DNA of 56,444 nt, taken from the NCBI GenBank assembly GCA_035940575.1, contig DASZER010000025.1:1-56444 (forward strand), read 5' to 3'. Shown here piece after piece: positions 47,640-54,534 of the stretch. The DNA comes from BP-191 sp035940575. GTDB taxonomy: Bacteria; Actinomycetota; Actinomycetes; BP-191. The translations under genes were made by a program, and so were the position numbers. How positions within the stretch are numbered: the first letter of the stretch is position 1; the number at the start of each line of letters is the position of its first letter. Under the pieces are notes generated by a model. It made no database searches. It worked only from the letters and a program-made list of their open reading frames with translations, and had not been told where the DNA came from.

Positions 47640-48988
47640 GCGACCTGCTGGACCTCGCGTCGCGCGTGGTGTCGTGGGCGTCGGACGGCGAGGCCGTCGA
47701 GGCGTTCGCGACGCATGCCGTCGACACGTCCGTGACGGCGTTCGAGGGGGAGGTGGAGCAGCTCTCGTCGTCGGAGACGCGCGGCGTCGGCGTGCGCGTC
47801 GTGATCGACGGGCGGATGGGGTTCGCGTCGACCTCGGACGTGTCGGAGGACGGGCTCGCCTACGCCCTGTCCGAGGCGCGCTCCAACGCCGCCCTCGGCA
47901 CGCCCGACCCGGGCAACGTGCTTCCCTCGCCCTCGGACTTCGAGCCGGTGCCGTCGATCTTCGTGTCGGGCCTGGAGTCCGTGCCCGCCGCCGACAAGGT
48001 CGCGGCGGCGCTGGAGCTGGAGCGGGCCACGCGTGCCGCGCACGAGCTCGTCGCGGCGGTGGACTCGGCGACGTACGGCGACTCGCGGTCCTCCGTCGCG
48101 ATCGCGTCGACCACCGGCGTGCTCGCCGAGTACGCGCGCACCGACGTCTACGCGTACGCCTACGCCATCGCGCGTACCGGCGACGAGACGCAGACCGGCA
48201 TCGGCCTCACGCAGGGGCGCTCGTTCGCCGAGCTCGACCTCGCGGCGGCGGCGCACGAGGCGGCCGTGCGCGCGACGCGCCTGCTCGGCTCGCGCAAGCC
48301 CGCGACGGCGCGCGTGCCGGTGGTGTTCGACCCGCTCGTGACGGCGTCGTTCCTCGGCGTGCTCGCGGCGGCGCTGACCGCGGAGGCCGTGCAGAAGGGC
48401 CGCTCGCTGTTCGCCGAGCGCGTGGGCGAGGCGGTCGCGCAGGAGTCGTTCAGCCTGGTGGACGACGGGCGGCTGGCGGACGGGCCGGCGGCGGCGCCGT
48501 TCGACGACGAGGGCGTGCCGACGCGGCGTACCGAGGTCATCTCGAACGGCCTGCTGGCCGGCTTCCTGCACAACACCGAGACCGCGACCCGCGCCGGCGG
48601 CGGCGCCGGGTCGACGGGGAACGCGTCGCGTCCGGGCTACAACGCCTCGCCCGGCGTCGCGCCGTCGAACCTGTTCCTCGACGGCGTCACCGTGCCGCCG
48701 ACGGAGATCCTGGCGCGGGCCGAGGGCGGCCTGTACGTGCAGGACGTGTCGGGGTTGCACTCGGGGACCGACCCGGTGAGCGGGCAGTTCAGCGTCGGCG
48801 CGACGGGGCTGTGGATCCGCGGCGGCGGCCTGGCCGAGCCGGTGCGCGAGGTGACGGTGTCCTCGACGCTGGTCGAGATGCTGCTCGGGATCGCCGCGCT
48901 CGGCAGTGACCGGCGCTTCTTCCCGTTCGGCGGCTCCTACGGCGGCGCGACGACCCTGCTCGCCGAGATGACCGTCGCGGGCGCGTAG
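47636..48988 (+). CDS. tldE: TldE/PmbA protease partner subunit
   Basis: A 450-residue TldE (PmbA) subunit, the non-zinc partner of TldD. It lacks HExxxH and has VVFDPLVTASFLGVLAAALTAEAV near residue 225, DDEGVPTRRTEVISNGLLAGFL near 290 and the C-terminal LHSGTDPVSGQFSVGATGLWI block. The ATG overlaps the tldD stop. The stop is followed 35 bases later by copy B of the conserved 51-nt element. Confidence 0.92.
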   Translation: MSDLLDLASRVVSWASDGEAVEAFATHAVDTSVTAFEGEVEQLSSSETRGVGVRVVIDGRMGFASTSDVSEDGLAYALSEARSNAALGTPDPGNVLPSPSDFEPVPSIFVSGLESVPAADKVAAALELERATRAAHELVAAVDSATYGDSRSSVAIASTTGVLAEYARTDVYAYAYAIARTGDETQTGIGLTQGRSFAELDLAAAAHEAAVRATRLLGSRKPATARVPVVFDPLVTASFLGVLAAALTAEAVQKGRSLFAERVGEAVAQESFSLVDDGRLADGPAAAPFDDEGVPTRRTEVISNGLLAGFLHNTETATRAGGGAGSTGNASRPGYNASPGVAPSNLFLDGVTVPPTEILARAEGGLYVQDVSGLHSGTDPVSGQFSVGATGLWIRGGGLAEPVREVTVSSTLVEMLLGIAALGSDRRFFPFGGSYGGATTLLAEMTVAGA

Positions 48989-49023
48989 CGGATCGGGCGC
49001 CCGGCGAGGGCCGGGGGGCGCGG

Positions 49024-49074
49024 CGAACATTGAAGATCGCCACGCGGCGACCCGCTCGCCCGGCTGCAAGGAAC
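49024..49074 (+). repeat. Conserved structured 51-nt element, copy B
   Basis: CGAAC, stem arm ATTGAAG, GATCGCCACGCGG core, 14 variable bases containing GGCGA/TCGCC pairing, then CTGCAA and GGAAC. Same length as copy A, with 18 identical bases across the arm and core. It lies 35 bases after the tldE stop, in sense orientation. Confidence 0.6.
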
Positions 49075-49136
49075 CTCGGCCCGGACCGTCGGTGAGTGAG
49101 CCGCCCCGCGCGGCCGCGGCGCCCCGCGCGCGCGTC

Positions 49137-49220
49137 CGCGCCGCTGGCCGCGCCGCGCCGCGCCGCGCCGCTGGCCGCGCCGCGCCGCCTGGGGCGCGCC
49201 GCGCGTGCCGCGCCGCTGGC
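49137..49220. repeat. Low-complexity GCCGC repeat
   Basis: Imperfect copies of GCCGCTGGCC (at 49140, 49167, 49212) in runs of CGCGCCG, just after the stop of the flavoprotein gene at 49225. Probably replication-slippage sequence; no gene is seen. Confidence 0.6.
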
Positions 49221-49224
49221 GCGG

Positions 49225-50814
49225 CTACGGGTCGAGGAGCACCCCCGGGTTGAGGACGGCGTGCGGGTCGAGTGCCTGCTTCGCCGCGCGGAGCGCGGCG
49301 GCGAACGGCTCGGGCCGCTGCCGGTCGTACCACGGCCTGTGGTCGCGGCCGACGGCGTGGTGGTGGGTGATCGTGCCGCCGTTGGCGAGGATCGCCTCGC
49401 TCGCCGCCGCCTTGATCTCCGCCCACTGCGCGAGCTCGCTGCCGCGCCGCGCGGGCGCGAGCACGGTGAAGTACGGCGCGGCGCCGTCCGGGTAGACGTG
49501 CGTGAGCCGGCACGTGACGTGCGCTGCGCCCGCGACCCGCGTCGCCGCCTCCCGCGTCGCCGACCGGACGGCGGCGACGTACGCGGCGAAGCGGTCCCAC
49601 GTGACCGCGGTCTCGAACGTCTCCGTGACCACGCCGAGCAGCACGAGCTGGTCTCGCAGGTACGGCGCCCGCAGGAACGTCTCACGCCACTGCCCGCTCG
49701 CGCCGTCGCGCGACGGCGCGCCCGCGCCCGACACGCGCGGCTCGCCGAGAAGCGTGCCGCCGTGGTCGCGGGCGACCTCCAGCGCGCGGTGCAGCTCGTC
49801 GGCGACCGGCCACTCCGGCGACTCGAACGACAGCACGAGCACCGCCCGCCCCTCGGCGTCGGTGCCGGTCAGCCGCGCCTCGGTGCCGTCGACCAGGCGG
49901 CACCCGGCCGGTGCGAGGCCCGACTGGACGATGCGGCGCACGGCCTCGGCGCCGCCCTCGAACGTCCCGAACGCCACCGACGCGCCGGCGCGGTGCGCTG
50001 GGCGGGCCTGCAGCCGTACCCACGCCTCCGTGACGACGCCGAGCGTGCCCTCGGAGCCGAGCAGCAGCCGGTCGGGCGACGGTCCCGCGCCGGAGCCGGG
50101 GAGGCGGCGGGACTCCCAGACGCCGTGCGGCGTGACGGCGCGAACGGACTCCACGACGTCGTCGACGTGGGTGAGGCGGGTGGCGTAGTGGCCGGCGGCG
50201 CGCGTCGCGATCCAGCCGCCGAGGGTGGAGCGCTCGAACGACTGCGGGTAGAAGCGCAGCGTCAGCGCGTGCTCCCGTAGCTGCGCCTCGAGGTCCGGGC
50301 CGAGCGCGCCCGCCTGGATGCGCGCGGCGCGCGACGTCGCGTCGACCTCGACCGCGGAGCGCAGGGCGCCGAGGTCGAGGGAGACGGCGGCGGCGTACGC
50401 GTCGCCGACGTCGGGCTCGACGCCGCCGACGACGCTCGTGCCGCCGCCGTACGGCACCACGGCGACCCGCGCGCCCGCGGCCCAGTCGAGCGCGTCACGC
50501 ACGTCGCGCTCGTCGCGGGGGCGCAGCACGAGGTCGGGCGGGTGCTCGACCAGGCCGCGCAGGCCGCGTACGACGTCGCGGTAGCTGCGCCCGAACGCGT
50601 GCCGTGCCCGGTCGGCGCCGTCGCGCGACGCGAGCGTCGCGAGGGACGCGGGCGGCTCGACGCGCGGCGGCGGCAGCGCGGGCAGCGGCGCGGGCGTCTC
50701 CGGCGGCTGCACGGCGAAGCCGAGCACCTCCGCGAAGTACGGCGCGGCCGCGGCGAGGTCGGGCAGGCGCGGCTCGTCGCCGGGCCCGCCCCATCCCCAG
50801 ACGGCGTACGTCAC
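49225..50814 (-). CDS. Alkyl-DHAP-synthase-like FAD-linked oxidase
   Basis: A 529-residue FAD_binding_4 flavoprotein resembling alkyldihydroxyacetonephosphate synthase. The PCMH FAD domain starts near residue 95 (LVLRPRDERDVRDAL) with VVPYGGGTSVVGGVEPD. STLGGWIATRAAGHYATR and LLLGSEGTLGVVTEAWV follow. The C-terminal catalytic zone has CRLTHVYPDGAAPYFTV and GGTITHHHAVGRDHRPWY, matching the histidine-rich AGPS active site. Actinomycete members may make ether lipids; substrate is unproven. GTG overlaps the SAF gene stop. Confidence 0.88.
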   Translation of the reverse strand: MTYAVWGWGGPGDEPRLPDLAAAAPYFAEVLGFAVQPPETPAPLPALPPPRVEPPASLATLASRDGADRARHAFGRSYRDVVRGLRGLVEHPPDLVLRPRDERDVRDALDWAAGARVAVVPYGGGTSVVGGVEPDVGDAYAAAVSLDLGALRSAVEVDATSRAARIQAGALGPDLEAQLREHALTLRFYPQSFERSTLGGWIATRAAGHYATRLTHVDDVVESVRAVTPHGVWESRRLPGSGAGPSPDRLLLGSEGTLGVVTEAWVRLQARPAHRAGASVAFGTFEGGAEAVRRIVQSGLAPAGCRLVDGTEARLTGTDAEGRAVLVLSFESPEWPVADELHRALEVARDHGGTLLGEPRVSGAGAPSRDGASGQWRETFLRAPYLRDQLVLLGVVTETFETAVTWDRFAAYVAAVRSATREAATRVAGAAHVTCRLTHVYPDGAAPYFTVLAPARRGSELAQWAEIKAAASEAILANGGTITHHHAVGRDHRPWYDRQRPEPFAAALRAAKQALDPHAVLNPGVLLDP

Positions 50815-51542
50815 GGCGGTGCTCCCGGGGCAGGGGCGCCCGGCGGCGCGGACGGCGGCGCGCCCCGGGCCGCGGCCGCGGGGGCCGCAGGGGCCGCGGT
50901 GGGCGGCGGCGCGGGCGGGAGGAGGGCGGGGGAGAGGCGTTCGGTGGTGGCGGCGAGGGCGCGGGCGACGCCGGGGAGGCAGGCGACCACGCCGAGCGCG
51001 CCGTCGCCGCTCGTCTCGGGTGGCGGGACGGCGAGCACGAGGACGTTCGCCGCGACGACGCGCGCCGCGGCCGGGGGCGCCGCGGTGTGCGTGAGCGGGT
51101 CCGCCGGTGCGCTGGCGAGGACGTCGATCCGGTCGCCGGGGTGGAGCAGCGCGACGGCGCCTGGGTCGGCGAAGCGGACGGGCACGGCCACCGCTTCGGG
51201 CACCGACGCGAGCAGGGACGGGCCGACGAGGCGTACGTCGGTCAGCGGCTCGCCCGCGCGTACGGGACCCGCCACGACCCGGCCGAGCACGGCCGCGCCG
51301 GGCCGCAACGCCCCCGCGGGCACGACGGCGACGGGCAGCGGGACCGTGCGCAGGTCCGGCAGCGCGAGCGGCACGCCGGGCACGAGGTCGCGCGCGGCGG
51401 CGAGCACGAGCACCGAGGGTGGCGGCGCGGGACGGACGGCGGACAACCCGAACAGGACCGCGAGCCCGGCGAGCGCGGCGGCCAGCAGCCGCCGCCGCGC
51501 GGCGACGAACAGGCGCAGGCCCGGCCAGGAGACGGCGTTCAT
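50811..51542 (-). CDS. SAF-domain (CpaB/RcpC-like) membrane-anchored protein
   Basis: A 243-residue protein with one N-terminal membrane helix (RLLAAALAGLAVLFGLSAV, about 20-38), then a SAF domain (VLVLAAARDLVPGVPLALPDLRTV) and the RcpC-like PVRFADPGAVALLHPGDRID block. This resembles pilus-assembly CpaB proteins. The tail is an Ala/Pro-rich low-complexity segment. No other pilus gene is in view. In actinomycetes this gene often sits near mscL and fmdB, as here. ATG overlaps the phosphorylase stop. Confidence 0.82.
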   Translation of the reverse strand: MNAVSWPGLRLFVAARRRLLAAALAGLAVLFGLSAVRPAPPPSVLVLAAARDLVPGVPLALPDLRTVPLPVAVVPAGALRPGAAVLGRVVAGPVRAGEPLTDVRLVGPSLLASVPEAVAVPVRFADPGAVALLHPGDRIDVLASAPADPLTHTAAPPAAARVVAANVLVLAVPPPETSGDGALGVVACLPGVARALAATTERLSPALLPPAPPPTAAPAAPAAAARGAPPSAPPGAPAPGAPP

Positions 51543-52339
51543 CCCGAGAAGTCCGCCCCGGCGAGGGCCGACCCGCAGGCGCAGGTACGGACGGTGGGCA
51601 GCGCGGGCACGAGCCGGTCGAGGAGCGCGCGGAGGCGCTCGTTGTTGGAGGAGAAGACGCGGAACACCTCGTCCGCCGTCACCGGCGGCACGCCGGGCAC
51701 GCCGACGTCGTAGTCGGTGATGAGCGCGATGGAGGTGTAGCAGAGCTCCAGCTCGCGGGCGAGCACGGCCTCGGGGTGGCCGGTCATGTTGACGACCGAC
51801 CAGCCGAGCGAGGCGTACCAGCGCGACTCCGCGCGCGTGGAGAAGCGCGGCCCCTCGACGACGACCATCGTGCCGCCGTCGTGCGCGCGGATGCCCACCT
51901 CGGCGGCGGCGGCGAGCGCGGCGGCACGGCCGTGCGGGCAGTACGGGTCGGCGAACGACACGTGCACGGCCCGGTCGTCGTAGAACGTCTGCGCGCGCCC
52001 GGACGTACGGTCCACGAGCTGGTCGCACACGACGAAGTCGCCAGGGTGCACGTCCGGTCGCAACGACCCGGCCGCGCACGGCCCGACGACCTGCGTGACG
52101 CCGAGCGCGCGCAGCGCCCAGAGGTTGGCGCGGTACGGGATGAGGTGCGGCGGGTAGCGGTGGCCGGGCCCGTGGCGCGGGACGAACGCCACCGACCGGC
52201 CGCCGATCGTGCCGACGACGGGCGGGGCCGACGGCGGGCCGTACGGCGTGTCGACGTCGACGGCGTCGGCGCCGGTCAGCAGCTCGTAGAAACCGGAGCC
52301 GCCGAACACGCCGATCTCCGCCTCGCTCGCGACAGCCAT
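51539..52339 (-). CDS. mtnP: S-methyl-5'-thioadenosine phosphorylase
   Basis: A 266-residue nucleoside phosphorylase that splits MTA to adenine and methylthioribose-1-phosphate. Family motifs are IGVFGGSGFYELL, FVPRHGPGHRYPPHLIPYRAN (phosphate-binding Arg-His) and VVNMTGHPEAVLARELE. ITDYDVGV carries the Asp pair favouring adenine substrates. Starts at GTG 52345 or ATG 52339 are possible; the ATG has GGAGG five bases upstream and is chosen. It heads an operon with the SAF and flavoprotein genes. A TAGTGT hexamer is 30 bases upstream. Confidence 0.9.
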   Translation of the reverse strand: MAVASEAEIGVFGGSGFYELLTGADAVDVDTPYGPPSAPPVVGTIGGRSVAFVPRHGPGHRYPPHLIPYRANLWALRALGVTQVVGPCAAGSLRPDVHPGDFVVCDQLVDRTSGRAQTFYDDRAVHVSFADPYCPHGRAAALAAAAEVGIRAHDGGTMVVVEGPRFSTRAESRWYASLGWSVVNMTGHPEAVLARELELCYTSIALITDYDVGVPGVPPVTADEVFRVFSSNNERLRALLDRLVPALPTVRTCACGSALAGADFSG

Positions 52340-52452
52340 CCGCACCTCCGGAAATCAGGGTGCGGCCGACACTAGCGGCGCGTCGCGGAGCGGTGGGGTG
52401 CCGGCCGGAATCTGTGGAGAAACCGCCCGAAAACGGGCTCGAGCCTGTGGAC

Positions 52453-52797
52453 TCAGCTCGCGGCGGCGGTCCCGGAGCCCGACGCCGAGGACGACGACGA
52501 GGACGACGACGAGGACGAGGACGAGGAGGACGGCGACGCAGCGGGGGAGGCGGCGGGCTTCGACTCGGCCGGCTTCGACTCGGCCGGCTTCGCGTCACCC
52601 GAGGACGACGTCGAGGACGAGCCCCGGCTGTCGGTCTTGTAGAAGCCCGAGCCCTTGAACACGACGCCGACCGCCGAGAACACCTTGCGCAACGTCCCGC
52701 CGCACGACGGGCACTCGGTCAGCGGGTCGTCGGTGAACTTCTGGACGACCTCGAGCCGCTCGGCACAGGAGGTGCAGGCGTACTGGTACGTCGGCAC
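52453..52797 (-). CDS. FmdB-family zinc-ribbon protein with Ser-rich tail
   Basis: A 114-residue FmdB-type putative regulatory protein. The zinc ribbon has C8/C11 and C29/C32 (YQYACTSCAERLEV; LTECPSCGGTLRKVF). The C-terminal half is low complexity: two tandem KPAES units and a long serine run coded by TCG/TCC repeats (plus-strand GAC/GAG repeats about 52480-52535), a stretch prone to slippage. Function is not established. The GTG start gives VPTYQYACTSC, the family opening. Confidence 0.87.
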   Translation of the reverse strand: MPTYQYACTSCAERLEVVQKFTDDPLTECPSCGGTLRKVFSAVGVVFKGSGFYKTDSRGSSSTSSSGDAKPAESKPAESKPAASPAASPSSSSSSSSSSSSSSSASGSGTAAAS

Positions 52798-52901
52798 GGC
52801 GGGGGCTCCTCGCGTTAGCACTCTCTGGCTTCGACTGCCAATGATGCGACGCGGGCGCCCCCGCCGTCCAGCCGACGTCGAACGGGCGGACCTGAGAGTC
52901 G

Positions 52902-53102
52902 CTACGAGCCGATCGGGCCGATGATCCGGTCGGCGGTGATGCACTTGCCGGCGACCCAGACGGTGCACCACCGGCCGTACGTGTGCGAGAAGCACTGCGC
53001 GCTGGCGGGCGCGTTGTCGCAGGCCCAGATGGTGGCGTTGGCGGGCGCGGCGACGGTGAGGGCGGCGCCGGCGACGAGGCCGGCGAGGAGGAGGCGCTTC
53101 AC
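52902..53102 (-). CDS. Small secreted Cys-containing protein 1
   Basis: A 66-residue protein. The signal peptide is KRLLLAGLVAGAALTVAAPA (cleaved near ANA), followed by a mature part of about 43 residues with four cysteines (ATIWACDNAP, SAQCFSHTY, RWCTVWVAGKCITAD). The Cys pattern suggests two disulfides. The function is unknown. The GTG follows AGAGGACTCCCTC. It is a tandem paralogue of 53120-53305 by signal-peptide and Cys layout. Confidence 0.72.
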   Translation of the reverse strand: MKRLLLAGLVAGAALTVAAPANATIWACDNAPASAQCFSHTYGRWCTVWVAGKCITADRIIGPIGS

Positions 53103-53119
53103 GAGGGAGTCCTCTCTGG

Positions 53120-53305
53120 CTACGGGGTGAGGCGGACGCAGAGGCCGCGGCCGAGGCGCGGGTGCGGCTTCTTGTAGAGCTCGCAGTACCCGTCCGAGCT
53201 CTGGCACGCGGCGTTGACCGGCAGGTCCTCGCACGCCGCCGAGGCGGGGGCGACGGGCACCGCGAGCGCGGCCGCGGCGAGTGCGGGCAGGACGAGGCGC
53301 TTCAC
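53120..53305 (-). CDS. Small secreted Cys-containing protein 2
   Basis: A 61-residue protein. The signal peptide is KRLVLPALAAAALAVPVAPA (cleaved near ASA), with a mature peptide of ~38 residues carrying four cysteines (ACEDLPVNAACQ, GYCELYKK, GLCVRLTP). Function is unknown. The GTG start at 53305 is preceded by TTGGAGACC. A TAGCCT hexamer about 45 bases upstream may be its -10, and the palindrome at 53364-53375 overlaps its -35 area. Confidence 0.7.
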   Translation of the reverse strand: MKRLVLPALAAAALAVPVAPASAACEDLPVNAACQSSDGYCELYKKPHPRLGRGLCVRLTP

Positions 53306-53363
53306 GCGGTCTCCAAGGGGGTGAAGGGGGTGGAAACGGGCGCGAGGCTAGCACGCGGAATGC

Positions 53364-53375
53364 TTGCGTACGCAA
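53364..53375 (+). promoter_or_regulatory. Perfect 12-bp palindrome, candidate operator
   Basis: TTGCGTACGCAA sits 16 bases before the VOC ATG and near the -35 of the divergent small secreted gene. A perfect palindrome of this length is typical of TetR/MarR-class operators. No such regulator gene is adjacent. Confidence 0.5.
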
Positions 53376-53391
53376 CGATGTTGGACCGGGC

Positions 53392-53895
53392 ATGGCGATC
53401 ACCCGTTTGAACCACGCGGTCCTCTACGTCCGCGACGTCGAGCGCAGCACGGCGTTCTACCGGGACGTCCTCGGCTTCCGGGTCGTGAACGAGATGCGCG
53501 GCGCGGCGTTCGTCCAGGCGCCCGAGTCGACCAACGACCACGACCTCGGCCTGTTCCAGATCGGGGAGCAGGCGGGCCCGAGCCTGGCCGGGCGCGCGAC
53601 CGTCGGGCTGTACCACCTGGCCTGGGAGGTCGACACCCTCGCCGAGCTCGAACGCCTCGCGGGCGTCCTCGCCGAGCATGGCGCCCTCGTCGGCGCCTCC
53701 GACCACGGCACGACGAAGAGCCTGTACGCGAAGGACCCCGACGGCCTGGAGTTCGAGGTCGCGTGGGTCGTGCCCGCGGCGCTGCTCGACGCCGCGGCGA
53801 AGACGGTGCGGATCGCGCCGCTCGACCTCGCCAAGGAGATCGAGCGCTACGGCGCCGAGACGCGCGGCGGCGTCGGGATCTCAGTCCCGGCGTAG
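53392..53895 (+). CDS. VOC-family (glyoxalase-fold) protein
   Basis: A 167-residue vicinal-oxygen-chelate protein. The first beta-alpha-beta unit begins RLNHAVLYVRDVERSTAFYR (H7 metal position). The second is VGLYHLAWEVDTLAELERL (His), with LYAKDPDGLEFEVAW (Glu) at the C-terminal metal site. A dioxygenase, lyase or resistance role is possible. The ATG at 53392 is supported by the palindrome position. The 3' end overlaps the folate gene by 15 bp. Confidence 0.88.
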   Translation: MAITRLNHAVLYVRDVERSTAFYRDVLGFRVVNEMRGAAFVQAPESTNDHDLGLFQIGEQAGPSLAGRATVGLYHLAWEVDTLAELERLAGVLAEHGALVGASDHGTTKSLYAKDPDGLEFEVAWVVPAALLDAAAKTVRIAPLDLAKEIERYGAETRGGVGISVPA

Positions 53896-54462
53896 CACCC
53901 GCGTCGGCGTCACCACGACGTCGACACCGACGTCGTGCGGCTCGACGGGCACCTCGTCCACGACCTCCTCGTCCAGCGCGACCGCGACCACCGGCACGGT
54001 GACCGTGGCAAGCGCGCGGTCGTAGGAGCCGCCGCCGCGCCCGAGCCTGCGCAACGCCGCGTCGTACGCCACGCCAGGCACGACGACCACGTCCGCCGAC
54101 GCGAGCGACGCGCCGGCGGACGGCGGCTCGGACAGCCCTCGCCGCCCCGTGACGAGCGACCCGTCGTACGTCCCCCACGTCAGCGCGCCGTCCTCGAGCA
54201 GCACAGGCAGCAGGACGTCGACGCCCCGCGCGCGCAGCGCGTCGAGCAGCGGCAGCGTCGGCAGCTCGGTCCCGACGCCGACGTACGCCGCCACGACCCG
54301 CGCCGACGAGACCTCCGGCAGGGCGAGCAGGCGGGCCGCCAGCGTTGCCGCGGCGGCCTCCCGCGCGGTGGCCGGGAGGGCGGCGCGGGCGGCGAGGACG
54401 CGGGACCGAAGGGTGGATTTGGTCGCGAACTCCTGTCCCACGCGCCTCACGAGTGCGAGCAT
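53881..54462 (-). CDS. 5-formyltetrahydrofolate cyclo-ligase
   Basis: A 193-residue 5-FTHF cyclo-ligase (MTHFS), ATP-dependent salvage of 5-formyl-THF to methenyl-THF. Motifs: TKSTLRSRVLAARAALP (N-terminal Lys/Arg), VAAYVGVGTELPTLPLL, VVVVPGVAYDAALRRLGRGGGSYDRAL (the glycine-rich ATP/substrate loop) and VVVTPTRVLRR. The ATG at 54462 is used; GTG codons just inside are alternatives. It converges on the VOC gene and diverges from the GGDEF gene. Confidence 0.88.
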   Translation of the reverse strand: MLALVRRVGQEFATKSTLRSRVLAARAALPATAREAAAATLAARLLALPEVSSARVVAAYVGVGTELPTLPLLDALRARGVDVLLPVLLEDGALTWGTYDGSLVTGRRGLSEPPSAGASLASADVVVVPGVAYDAALRRLGRGGGSYDRALATVTVPVVAVALDEEVVDEVPVEPHDVGVDVVVTPTRVLRRD

Positions 54463-54534
54463 GGCACTCAAGCCAGTCCGGTCGCGTGCCGACGCCCGGA
54501 CAGGACGTCGTAGATCCGGGGAGGCGAGACCGCG

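Noticed and set aside
46248..48988. tldD/tldE considered as maturation proteases for the precursor peptides.
   Set aside because: The pair is widespread in actinomycetes as housekeeping genes, lies beyond the tRNA and several core genes, and the peptides already have a C39 protease.
49137..49220. GCCGC-rich repeats considered as a CRISPR array or transposon end.
   Set aside because: Units are irregular, there are no unique spacers and no terminal inverted repeats or transposase; low-complexity sequence explains it.
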